In this document: positions 54,211-62,535 of the stretch, piece after piece
Position numbering within the stretch: the stretch's first letter is position 1
Layout of the letters: each line of letters begins with the position of its first letter
Assembly: GCA_020853575.1 (NCBI GenBank)
Contig: JADYYP010000043.1
Coordinates: 1 to 62,854 of the forward strand
Origin: Planctomycetota bacterium
GTDB lineage: Bacteria > Planctomycetota > UBA1135 > GCA-002686595
Direction: 5' to 3'
DNA length: 62,854 bases
The notes under the pieces: generated by a model
The model's database searches: none
The model's input: the letters and a program-made list of their open reading frames with translations, nothing else
What the model was told of the DNA's origin: nothing
Program-made: the position numbers and the translations under genes

Positions 54211-57200
54211 GTGACGTTCACCCTCTTCGAAGTCAGCTGGGAAGTCTGCAACAAGGTCGGCGGGATCCACACCGTCGTCTCCACCAAGGCCAAGACGCTG
54301 GTCCAGCGTTTCGGCGACTCCTACGTCGCGGTCGGGCCATGGCTGCTCGGCAAGCGCGAGTCGAGCGACGTGTTCGAGGAGGAGAAGGGCTTCGAGGGCT
54401 TCGCCGAGAGCTGCCGCGAGCTCGGCATCCCCGTGCGCGTCGGGCGCTGGAACATCCCCGGTCGGCCGCGCACGATCCTGGTCGAGTTCACCGGCCTGTA
54501 CGCCAAGAAGAACGACATCTTGGCCAGCCTGTGGGAGAAGCAGGGCGTCGACTCGCTCACCGGCGGCTGGGACTACGACGAGCCGGTGATCTTCGGTTGG
54601 GCCGCCGGCATGGTGGTCGAGCGCTGGTGCCAGGAGATCGCAGCGCGCACGAGCTCGACCGCGGTCGCACAGTTCCACGAGTGGATGACCGGCTCCGGCC
54701 TGCTCTACCTGCACGACAAGTGCCCCTCGGTCGGCACGGTCTTCACCACGCATGCGACCATCTTGGGCCGCAGCATCTCGCACGGTGGCGCGGCGCCCGA
54801 GGTAGGGCTCGCCGGTCGCACGCCGGCGCAGGCCGCGGCCGATGTCGGCGTGCGCTCCAAGCACTCGATGGAGGCGACCTGCGCCGCGCAGGCCGACGTG
54901 TTCACCACCGTCAGCGAGATCACGGCGCGCGAGGCCGAACTGCTGCTCGGCCGCAAGCCCGATCCGCTGCTGCCCAACGGCATCGACTTGGCCGTGGTCG
55001 ACGAGCTCGCTGGCCCCGTGCTGCGCGACCAAGCGCGCGCCAAGTTGATCGCGCTCTCCGAGCGCTTCCTGGGTGAGCCCGTGGGCGACGCCGCGCTGCT
55101 CTTGATCTCGGGGCGCTACGAGTTCCACAACAAGGGCATCGACCTGCTGCTCGAGGCCTTGGCCAAGGTCAACGCGCGCGCCGGCAAGCGCATCGTGCTG
55201 GTGTTGGCCGTGCCCGCCGGACAGTCGGGCGTGTGCCCGGCGCTGCGTGAGCGCACCGAGGCGCCCAGCGCGACGCCCTGTGATCCGCTGGGGATCTCGA
55301 CGCACAACCTGATCGCGCCCGAGAACGACCCGATCCAGAAGGCCGCCGCGCGCTTGGGCTTCGACAACCGCCACGGCGCGCGCGTCAAGCTCGTGCAGGT
55401 GCCGATCTACCTGCAAAAAGGCGACGACGCGCTCGACCTGCCCTACGAAGCGGTGCTGCGCGCCGTCGACTTGACGCTGTTCCCCTCGTTCTACGAGCCC
55501 TGGGGCTACACGCCCGAGGAGAGCCTGGCCGTCGGCGTGCCGACGGTCTCGACCGACCTGGCGGGTTTCGGTCTGTGGGCCAAGGCCAAGGGCATCGCGG
55601 CCGAGGACGGCGTGTGGATCCTCGAGCGCGCCGGTCGCACCGACGAGTTGGCCGCGGAAGAGCTCGCCAAGCTGATCGAACGCTTCGTGGCCGAGGAGCT
55701 CGCGCGGCCGGGTGTGGTCGAGACCTGTCGGCGCACGGCGCTCAAGACCGCCTGGTCCGATCTGGTCGAGCACTACTACGCGGCCTTCGCCGTGGCGCGC
55801 GCCAAAGCCGCCGTGCGCGCCGAGGAGCAGCCGGTGCCGCGCTTCCGTCCGCGCGTGACGATGCCCGTCGTGCCCGCGCCCGAGGGTCGCAAGCCGCGGC
55901 TCCTGCCTTTCGAAGTCTCGGCCACGCTGCCCCGCGAGCTCGCCGGACTCGAGCGCTTGGCGCGCAACTTCTATTGGTGCTGGGATCCCGAGGGCGCCAC
56001 GCTGTTCGAGGAGATCTCGCCCGTGGGTTGGGCCTCGAGCGGCCACAATCCGGTGCTGTTCCTGCGCCTGGTGTTCCCCGAGGATCTCGCGGCCAAGGCA
56101 CGCGACGCGGGCTTCGTGGCCAAGTTGCTGCGCGTGTTGGCGCGTTTCGAGCGCTACATGTCGACCAAGGCGACGCAGAGCTTCGGCGCCATCGACGCCG
56201 AACATCCGGTGGCCTACTTCTGCGCCGAATTCGGCCTGCACGAGTCGCTCAAGATCTACAGCGGCGGCCTGGGCATCCTGGCCGGCGACCATCTCAAGTC
56301 CGCCAGCGACATCGGGCTCCCGATGGTCGCGGTCGGGCTGTTCTATCGCGCGGGATATCTGCGCCAGAAACTGGGCGCGGACGGTCAGCAAGTCGCGCTG
56401 GAGGCCGACAACGACCCGCGCAATCTGGCGCTCGAGCTGGTGCGCGACGGCGGCGGTGCGCCGCTCGAGGTCTCGCTGCAACTGCCCTCGACGACGCTCG
56501 TGCTACGCGCCTGGAAGGTGCGCGTGGGACGCGTCGACCTCTACCTGCTCGACGCCGATCACGAGAAGAACCGCGCCGAGGATCGCGCCATCACCGCGCA
56601 GCTCTACGGCGGCGACCACGAGGCACGCCTGCGTCAAGAGCTCGTGCTCGGCCGCGGTGGCGTCAAGTTGCTCGCCGCACTGGCGCTCGAGCCCAGCGTG
56701 TTCCACATCAACGAGGGCCACGCCGCCTTCCTGGTGCTGTCGCGCGTCGGCAAGTTGATCCGCGATCAGGGCATGACCTTCGACGAGGCGCGCGAGTTGG
56801 TGCGCTCGACGACGGTCTTCACCACGCACACGCCGGTGCCCGCTGGACACGACCGTTTCGGCGAAGACCTGATGCGGCGCTACTTCAGCGACATCGAGAG
56901 CTGGCTGGGCGTGACCTGGGAGCGCTTCATGGCACTGGGTCATGCCGAGGAGGACAAGACCTCGTTCAACATGACCTACCTGGCGCTGTCCTTCGCGGGC
57001 TTCGCCAACGGCGTGAGCAAGTTGCACGGCGAGGTTTCGAAGGACCTGCTGCGTCCCTACTGGCCGCGGCTCTTGAAGAGCGAGGTTCCGGTGCGCGCCG
57101 TCACCAATGGCGTGCACCTGCCGAGTTGGATGCACGCCGACATCCAGCGCTTGCTCGGCGGCGGCGAGGATCCGATCCGCGACGCGCAGGTGGCCGCACG

Positions 57201-58422
57201 CGCGCGGGATGTCGATCTGCGCGCCTTGTGGGACGTGCGCCGTGAGCTGCGACGGCGCTTGATCGCGCGCGCCAAGGAGAACATCGAACGTTCGTTCGTC
57301 GACCGCCACGACAGCCCGAGCCTGCTCGCACGCATGCTCGAGGGGCTCGACGAGAACGCGCTGATGATCGGTTTCGCGCGGCGCTTCGCGCCCTACAAGC
57401 GCGCCGACCTGATCTTCCGCGACATGCAGCGGCTGGAGAAGATCATCAACGACCCCGCGCGCCCCGTGCGCATCTTCTTCGCGGGCAAGGCGCACCCGCG
57501 CGACGGCGAGGGACAGAAGATCTTGAAGAGCGTGGTCGAGCTGACGCGCGCCTCGAACCTCGCGGGTCGCGTGTTTTTCCTCGAGGACTACGACATCGAG
57601 CTCGCGCGCGCGCTGGTGCAGGGCGTCGACGTCTGGCTCAACAACCCGATCCGCACGCTCGAAGCCAGCGGTACCTCGGGCATGAAGGTCTCGGCCAACG
57701 GCGGGCTCAACCTCTCGATCTCCGACGGCTGGTGGGTCGAGGGCTACGACGGACGCAACGGATGGAACGTCGGCGAGGGCCGCGTCTGGCCCAATCCAGC
57801 GCTGCAGGACGAGATCGACGGACGCAGCATCGTGCAGTTGATCCAAGACGAGGTCGCGCCGCTGTTCTTCCAGCGCGAGAACGACGGCTTGCCGCGCAAG
57901 TGGCTGGAGAAGTGCGTCCACAACCTGGCCACGATCCCGCCGGTGTTCTCGACCGACCGCATGGTCAGTGAGTACCGCGATCTGGCCTACGCTCCGATGG
58001 CCAGGTTGCGCGCCGAGCTGGTGCGCGACAAGTTCGCGCCCACGCGCGCTTCCGCCGCGGCACGCGCTCGCATCCGCAAGGCCTTCGCCGAGATCAAGAT
58101 CGTCGACGCCCAGGTCAGCGATCTCTCCGGACTGCGCGTGGGCGACGGCGTCGAAGCGCGTGTGAACGTCGACTTGGCCGGGCTGCGCGCCGACGAAGTC
58201 ACGGTGGAATTGGTCTTCGGCCACGCCAAGCACGGCACCGAGATCCGCAACCCGATGTACTGCGTGTTGAGCGCGTCGGGCGCACCCAACGGCAACGTGC
58301 AGATGTTCCGCGGCTCCCAGACCGTGCTGCGCTCGGGCAACTTCGCCTATGGCTTGCGCGTGCGCTGCAAGGGCAGCGGCCCGATCGACGACGGCTCGAG
58401 CGATCTCGTGCTCTGGGCTTGA
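54211..58422 (+). CDS. Fused glycogen synthase (GT3) and alpha-glucan phosphorylase (GT35)
   Basis: 1403 aa from a GTG at 54211. Residues 1 to ~545 form an animal/fungal-type GT3 glycogen synthase (FEVSWEVCNKVGGIHTVVSTKA at the start, HEWMTGSGLLYL, FTTHATILGR, and FPSFYEPWGYTPEESLA near the end), which normally uses UDP-glucose. After a short linker the rest is a short-form GT35 phosphorylase (AYFCAEFGLHESLKIYSGGLG, HINEGHAAF, FFAGKAHPRD). The pyridoxal phosphate Lys is at 1159 in EASGTSGMKVSANG, and a C-terminal beta tail follows. One chain would both build and break alpha-1,4-glucan. It is the last gene of the glucan operon, followed by a strong terminator. Such GT3-GT35 fusions are known in some other phyla such as Bacteroidota. 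Confidence 0.92.
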   Translation: MTFTLFEVSWEVCNKVGGIHTVVSTKAKTLVQRFGDSYVAVGPWLLGKRESSDVFEEEKGFEGFAESCRELGIPVRVGRWNIPGRPRTILVEFTGLYAKKNDILASLWEKQGVDSLTGGWDYDEPVIFGWAAGMVVERWCQEIAARTSSTAVAQFHEWMTGSGLLYLHDKCPSVGTVFTTHATILGRSISHGGAAPEVGLAGRTPAQAAADVGVRSKHSMEATCAAQADVFTTVSEITAREAELLLGRKPDPLLPNGIDLAVVDELAGPVLRDQARAKLIALSERFLGEPVGDAALLLISGRYEFHNKGIDLLLEALAKVNARAGKRIVLVLAVPAGQSGVCPALRERTEAPSATPCDPLGISTHNLIAPENDPIQKAAARLGFDNRHGARVKLVQVPIYLQKGDDALDLPYEAVLRAVDLTLFPSFYEPWGYTPEESLAVGVPTVSTDLAGFGLWAKAKGIAAEDGVWILERAGRTDELAAEELAKLIERFVAEELARPGVVETCRRTALKTAWSDLVEHYYAAFAVARAKAAVRAEEQPVPRFRPRVTMPVVPAPEGRKPRLLPFEVSATLPRELAGLERLARNFYWCWDPEGATLFEEISPVGWASSGHNPVLFLRLVFPEDLAAKARDAGFVAKLLRVLARFERYMSTKATQSFGAIDAEHPVAYFCAEFGLHESLKIYSGGLGILAGDHLKSASDIGLPMVAVGLFYRAGYLRQKLGADGQQVALEADNDPRNLALELVRDGGGAPLEVSLQLPSTTLVLRAWKVRVGRVDLYLLDADHEKNRAEDRAITAQLYGGDHEARLRQELVLGRGGVKLLAALALEPSVFHINEGHAAFLVLSRVGKLIRDQGMTFDEARELVRSTTVFTTHTPVPAGHDRFGEDLMRRYFSDIESWLGVTWERFMALGHAEEDKTSFNMTYLALSFAGFANGVSKLHGEVSKDLLRPYWPRLLKSEVPVRAVTNGVHLPSWMHADIQRLLGGGEDPIRDAQVAARARDVDLRALWDVRRELRRRLIARAKENIERSFVDRHDSPSLLARMLEGLDENALMIGFARRFAPYKRADLIFRDMQRLEKIINDPARPVRIFFAGKAHPRDGEGQKILKSVVELTRASNLAGRVFFLEDYDIELARALVQGVDVWLNNPIRTLEASGTSGMKVSANGGLNLSISDGWWVEGYDGRNGWNVGEGRVWPNPALQDEIDGRSIVQLIQDEVAPLFFQRENDGLPRKWLEKCVHNLATIPPVFSTDRMVSEYRDLAYAPMARLRAELVRDKFAPTRASAAARARIRKAFAEIKIVDAQVSDLSGLRVGDGVEARVNVDLAGLRADEVTVELVFGHAKHGTEIRNPMYCVLSASGAPNGNVQMFRGSQTVLRSGNFAYGLRVRCKGSGPIDDGSSDLVLWA

Positions 58423-58452
58423 ACGCCGCGCCCCGGCGCTCACTGCAAAACA

Positions 58453-58490
58453 CGCGAGCCTCGCGCGCCCGAAAGCGTGCGAGGCTCGCG
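58453..58490 (+). terminator. Strong hairpin terminator of the glucan operon
   Basis: CGCGAGCCTCGC (58453-58464) pairs perfectly with GCGAGGCTCGCG (58479-58490). The stem extends inward by four more pairs including one G-U, leaving a CCGAAA loop. It starts 30 bases after the stop codon and is followed by TCTTCG. The remaining ~155 bases to the next gene end hold nothing recognisable. Confidence 0.85.
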
Positions 58491-58647
58491 TCTTCGATGA
58501 ACCTATCGTCGTGCGAGCGCCGCTCGCGGTCGCGACCGCTCGGCGCCCGGAAACCACGAGGAACTCAGGGGCTGGACGGCCGGCGCCCGGCGGGCGACGG
58601 CGCATCCAAGAGCTCGTGAGCTCGTATCCCCGTGCCCCCGCGAACGC

Positions 58648-60450
58648 TCAGCGCAGCTCGCTCTTGCGCGCCTCGACTTCCCTGCGCAGATCGCGCAGCG
58701 TCGCGCGCAGTGCCTCGACTTCCGAGCGCATCTGCGTGACGACGCCGCGCAGCTCGAGCTCGGGCGAGGGTGTGAAGCCGGTCGCCGCGCGCAGCATCAG
58801 CGGCGCCACCTGCGCCCCGGAGTAAATCGTGCGGTCCACGGGAGTGAGTCCGCCGAGCACCGCTCCGCGACCCAAGTAGAACGGGTCCCCCGAGGCGTTG
58901 CTGAGCTCGCCGCTCGCGACCTCTGGCGCCGGGGCGACGTCGATCGGCGACTGATCGGACTCTTCCGACTCGTCGTCGAGGTCATCGGCGGCGTCTTCGA
59001 GATCCTCGAAGGCGTCCTCGATCGCTTCGTTCGCGTCCTCGAGCTCGTCTTCCCAATCGTCGCCCAGGTCCTCGAAGGCGTCCTCCCAGTCCTGACCGAG
59101 CTCCTCGAAGGTATCGCTGAGCTCCTCCCACTGATCCTCGTCGATCACGGCCATCGCACCGTTCTCCAACTGCAGCACGTGCGTGCGCGTCGGATTGCAG
59201 TCGGCGTCGTCGTCGTTCCAGGTGTGGACCTCGACCGTTGCGCCGCCGGGTGCGTCGTGCCAGGTCCAGCTCTGCCGGTGAGCTCCGCTGGGCGCGACGA
59301 GCACGTTCCCTCGAGCCGCGGGCGAACCCGCCTGACCGCGAGCGCGACCTTCGACTTGCTCGAGACGTGCCTCGAGTTCCGCCACGCGCGCCTCGAGCTC
59401 GCGCTCGCGCTGCGAAGCGCCCGCCGGGGCACGCGGAGCGCTGGGTGCGGCCGGAGGAGCGGCGCCGAAGGGAGCCGCGGGAACCGCCGGGGCGGTTGTG
59501 CGCGAGCGCGCGTGACCGCGCTGCACGGCGATCGCCCGCTCCGCGTCAGCCAGCGCCCTGAGCTGCGCTTCCCGCGCGTCGCCCATCGCGCGCTCGACGT
59601 GCTGGCGCACTTGAGCCAGGTCATCGCGCTGCACGCGCGCAAGTTGCTCGCGGGCCTGTTCCATCGCGCGCCGTGACTGGCCTTCCGCCGCGCGACGAGC
59701 GCGTTCCGCTTCGCGTTGCGCTGATTGCAGCTGCCGGCGAGCGTCTTCGAGCGCGCGCTCCTGCGTCCGGCGCGCTTCCGCGAGCCGCGACTCGAGCGTG
59801 CGCGTGGCTCGCGCGGGCCCGTCGGCTGAGCTGGGCGGCACCGCGATGGTCACGTCGCGCTTGGTTTTCGCCTTGGCCTTGCGCTGGCCCTCGGTGGGCT
59901 GGGTCGCTTCGAGCGCGCCACGCTTCTGGGGCGCGCGCGGCGCCGTCGGCGCGCACGTCGTCGCGCCGGCGCTTGCACCTGCTCCGCCGCACGCACTCTG
60001 CCCGGAGCAGCCAATCTGCCCGGAGCACGCGACCGGCCCCGTGCTCTCGCACGTGCCGCGGCCATCGCACTGCACGTGGTCCTGCACCGCAGAGGTCGGG
60101 CTCGGCGCAGCGCCGCTGTCGAGCGCAGTGAGCTTCCCGTTCTCGTACTTGAACGCGCGGCGCAGGCCGCCCGTCTGCGCAGGAGCGCTGGGCGCGAGCT
60201 CCACATCGACTCGCGCCGGCTCCTCGGCGCCACCGGCGAGCGCCTCCAATTCTGCGGCGCGTTTGCTCATGCGGTCCTGCTGCGGCGCGGCGACGCAGGC
60301 CGCGACCTGGACGCCGGACTCACATGCCGTCGGCGCGCAGCTCGCAGCGCTGCAGACATTGCTCGTCGACGAGCACGAACTCTGGGTCGCGACCGCGGTT
60401 GCGCCGCCAGCGGCGAGCCCGAGCGCGGCGAGGGAAAGAACGATTCTCAT
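58648..60450 (-). CDS. Secreted protein with Cys-rich head, coiled coil and strongly acidic segment
   Basis: 600 aa from the ATG at 60450, with AGGAG about 11 bases upstream. A signal peptide (residues 1-22) precedes a Cys-rich stretch (CSSTSNVCSAASCAPTAC) and a second Cys-rich block near 135-160. The middle (about 215-315) is an Arg/Gln/Glu-rich coiled coil. Between about 450 and 510 there is an extremely acidic helical segment with internal repeats of the type 'FEELGQDWEDAFEDLGDDWEDELED'. The C-terminus is a short coiled coil (LRATLRDLRREVEARKSELR). No enzymatic domain is seen. It is the last gene of the BlaI-M56 operon, 14 bases after the peptidase gene, so it may be a target or output of that system. 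Not a recognised family. Confidence 0.7.
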   Translation of the reverse strand: MRIVLSLAALGLAAGGATAVATQSSCSSTSNVCSAASCAPTACESGVQVAACVAAPQQDRMSKRAAELEALAGGAEEPARVDVELAPSAPAQTGGLRRAFKYENGKLTALDSGAAPSPTSAVQDHVQCDGRGTCESTGPVACSGQIGCSGQSACGGAGASAGATTCAPTAPRAPQKRGALEATQPTEGQRKAKAKTKRDVTIAVPPSSADGPARATRTLESRLAEARRTQERALEDARRQLQSAQREAERARRAAEGQSRRAMEQAREQLARVQRDDLAQVRQHVERAMGDAREAQLRALADAERAIAVQRGHARSRTTAPAVPAAPFGAAPPAAPSAPRAPAGASQRERELEARVAELEARLEQVEGRARGQAGSPAARGNVLVAPSGAHRQSWTWHDAPGGATVEVHTWNDDDADCNPTRTHVLQLENGAMAVIDEDQWEELSDTFEELGQDWEDAFEDLGDDWEDELEDANEAIEDAFEDLEDAADDLDDESEESDQSPIDVAPAPEVASGELSNASGDPFYLGRGAVLGGLTPVDRTIYSGAQVAPLMLRAATGFTPSPELELRGVVTQMRSEVEALRATLRDLRREVEARKSELR

Positions 60451-60464
60451 GGCGAGAGATACTC

Positions 60465-62138
60465 CTAGGGAACTTCTGTCGTCGAGGAAGCGCTCGAAGG
60501 ATGGGCGGGCGTCTTCGGATGCGTTTCGAGCACGTGGGCCAGCGCGCGCAACTGATCGCGGCGCCGTTCGAGGTTCTGGACGCGCGTTTCGAGCTGCTCC
60601 AGGGTGTGTTGCAGGGCGAGATCGGCTTCGGGCGAATCGAGCTCGAGCGACTCCAGCTCGCCGCGCAGGAGCGCGAGCTCCTCGCGCAACAGCCCGACGC
60701 TCTCGTCGAGGAGCTCGAGGTCCAACTCGAGCGTGTCGTCTTGGCTGGTCGCTGGAACCGCATCCATCGCCGCCGGCGCTGCTCGCGGCTCGAGCTCGGG
60801 CCAGGTCGCGCGGGTCGGTGCGGAAACCGCGTCGGCCGCCTCCGCGGCGGAGCGCTCGGAACCGAGCTCGCCTGTCTGGGTCGCGAGCTCCGCGAGCGCG
60901 CCGGCGGGTGCCGAGACCCCGGGCACGACCAACACGAGGCAGGCCAGCGAACCCGCGGCGGACGGCAACACCCAACGCCGCGGCGACTCGTCCGAGGCCG
61001 GCGCGTCGTCGTCGAGCAAGCGCTCGATGCGCTGACTCAAGCGACAACGACCGTGACCATCGGCCATCGAAGTCGCCGGCAGTGCGGCCGGAGCTCCGAT
61101 GATCCAGCCGGCGATGCGCGCCAGACAACTCGCGAGCGCCAGGCGATTCCCCGTGCGCCGCGCGGCCCAGTCGTCGCAGGCGAGCTCGGCCACGTCGTGC
61201 AGCTCGGCGCGCGCGACCCGGTTGAGCGGCTGGAAGAAGAACACGCGCTCGATCAGCCAGGCCGCGGAGAGCCACAACGGGTCGCGGCGCATCAGGTGCG
61301 CCAGCTCGTGCGCCAGCATGGTCTCTTGCTCTTCGCTCGACAGCTCGTCGAGCGTGCGCGGCGGAACGCAGATCGAATACTGGAAGAAGCCCAGGCTCAC
61401 CGGAGCGCGCAACTCGGGCGCGACGAACAGGCGCACGCGCCGTCCGTTCGGAAAGGCCGAGGGCAAGAGGCGCTCGAGGGTCGCGCGCAGCTCGCCCCGT
61501 TCGAGCTCGACACGGCCTCGCATGTGGCGCGCGAGGCGCAGCCACATCACTCCGAAGCCGGCGAGCACCACGGCCACGAAACCGGCCCAAACCAGCAGGC
61601 CGCGCTCGGTCCATTCACGCCAGTGGCGTGCGATGCGCCGCGTCCAAGGGCGCGGGCTGACGAGGCGCTCGACGATGGGCGCGGCCGTCTCGTTCGCGCT
61701 GCAGGACAGGTCCGGCGAAGCCGCCTGCAGCGACTCGTCGCGCTCGACGCGCGCCGGCGCCGCGTTGCGCGGCTCGGAACCCCGGCGCCATGCGCCTTCG
61801 ATTGCCCCACACAGCGTCTGCGCGACGTCCGTGGGGCTCCACGCTGGCGCGAGCTCTTCGCGGGATTCGCCCGAGGAGGCGGGCTCGGACCGAAGCGCGG
61901 CCTCGACGCTCTCGGAGCGCAAGGTCCAGTGGAACAGCGGGGTCTCGAGCCGCGCGGCGACCTGCACCAGGCTGGTCACCAAAGCTCCCAGCAGCGCCAC
62001 GCGCCACACGCGCTCGCGCAGCACGAGCGAGCGCAGCCGGGGCGCGATGAGGCACGCCAAGCCGAGGAGCAGCGTGCTGTGGATCGCGTACGTCAGCACG
62101 AACGCGAGCGTGCGCAGGGCCCACTCGCTAGCGGCCAT
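60465..62138 (-). CDS. M56 (BlaR1/MecR1-type) membrane metallopeptidase
   Basis: 557 aa. Two or three N-terminal membrane helices (about 8-30, 45-60, 180-200) precede the zinc peptidase segment MLAHELAHLMRRD (His277, Glu278, His281) and ELACDDWA (Glu318). A further helix lies near 400-415. The C-terminal ~150 residues form a coiled-coil-rich extracytoplasmic or cytoplasmic tail, not the penicillin-binding sensor domain of true BlaR1, so the signal is not expected to be a beta-lactam. In the BlaR/BlaI paradigm such a peptidase removes the BlaI repressor on signal. Its start overlaps the blaI stop by 11 bases. Confidence 0.85.
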   Translation of the reverse strand: MAASEWALRTLAFVLTYAIHSTLLLGLACLIAPRLRSLVLRERVWRVALLGALVTSLVQVAARLETPLFHWTLRSESVEAALRSEPASSGESREELAPAWSPTDVAQTLCGAIEGAWRRGSEPRNAAPARVERDESLQAASPDLSCSANETAAPIVERLVSPRPWTRRIARHWREWTERGLLVWAGFVAVVLAGFGVMWLRLARHMRGRVELERGELRATLERLLPSAFPNGRRVRLFVAPELRAPVSLGFFQYSICVPPRTLDELSSEEQETMLAHELAHLMRRDPLWLSAAWLIERVFFFQPLNRVARAELHDVAELACDDWAARRTGNRLALASCLARIAGWIIGAPAALPATSMADGHGRCRLSQRIERLLDDDAPASDESPRRWVLPSAAGSLACLVLVVPGVSAPAGALAELATQTGELGSERSAAEAADAVSAPTRATWPELEPRAAPAAMDAVPATSQDDTLELDLELLDESVGLLREELALLRGELESLELDSPEADLALQHTLEQLETRVQNLERRRDQLRALAHVLETHPKTPAHPSSASSTTEVP

Positions 62139-62535
62139 GGCCCTTCTCCGTCTTGCGCCGCGCCTCGATCAGCTTTTGCAGCCGCGCCAGCTCTTCGCGA
62201 TCGATCTCTTGCTCGGTCAAGAGGTGCGAGACCAGCGCGGCGACGTCACCGTCGAACAGCCGCTCGGTCAGGTCCTCGACCATCGTGCGCCGCACATCGG
62301 ATTCCGCGACCTCGGGCACGTAGACGAACTGCCGGCCCTCGGAGCGGTGCGACACGACGCCCTTCTTCTCCATCTTCGTGAGCATCGTCGCGATCGTCGT
62401 CAACGCGCGGCGGTGCTCGCTGGGCAGCGCCTCGTAGACGCGGTTGACGCTGGCCTCGCCTTCGGCCCACAGCACACGCATGATCGCGCACTGCAGTTCG
62501 CCCAAGTGGTGGATCCGATCCTTGTCCTTCATCAT
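62128..62535 (-). CDS. BlaI/MecI-family transcriptional repressor
   Basis: 135 aa from the ATG at 62535, or 134 aa from the adjacent ATG at 62532, which has the better distance from the GAGG site. It shows a winged helix-turn-helix of the BlaI/MecI/CopY type (LGELQCAIMRVLWAEGEASVNRVYEAL ... TTIATMLTKMEKKGVVSHRSEGRQFVYVP) and a C-terminal dimerisation helix region. It should repress its own operon, and two inverted repeats lie just upstream. A longer upstream frame runs through those repeats and is rejected. Release from DNA is probably by cleavage by the M56 peptidase encoded next. Confidence 0.92.
   Translation of the reverse strand: MMKDKDRIHHLGELQCAIMRVLWAEGEASVNRVYEALPSEHRRALTTIATMLTKMEKKGVVSHRSEGRQFVYVPEVAESDVRRTMVEDLTERLFDGDVAALVSHLLTEQEIDREELARLQKLIEARRKTEKGHGR

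Noticed and set aside
60465..62535. Beta-lactam resistance system (BlaR1-BlaI)
   Set aside because: The M56 protein has no penicillin-binding domain and no beta-lactamase gene is nearby. Only the regulator/peptidase architecture is shared.
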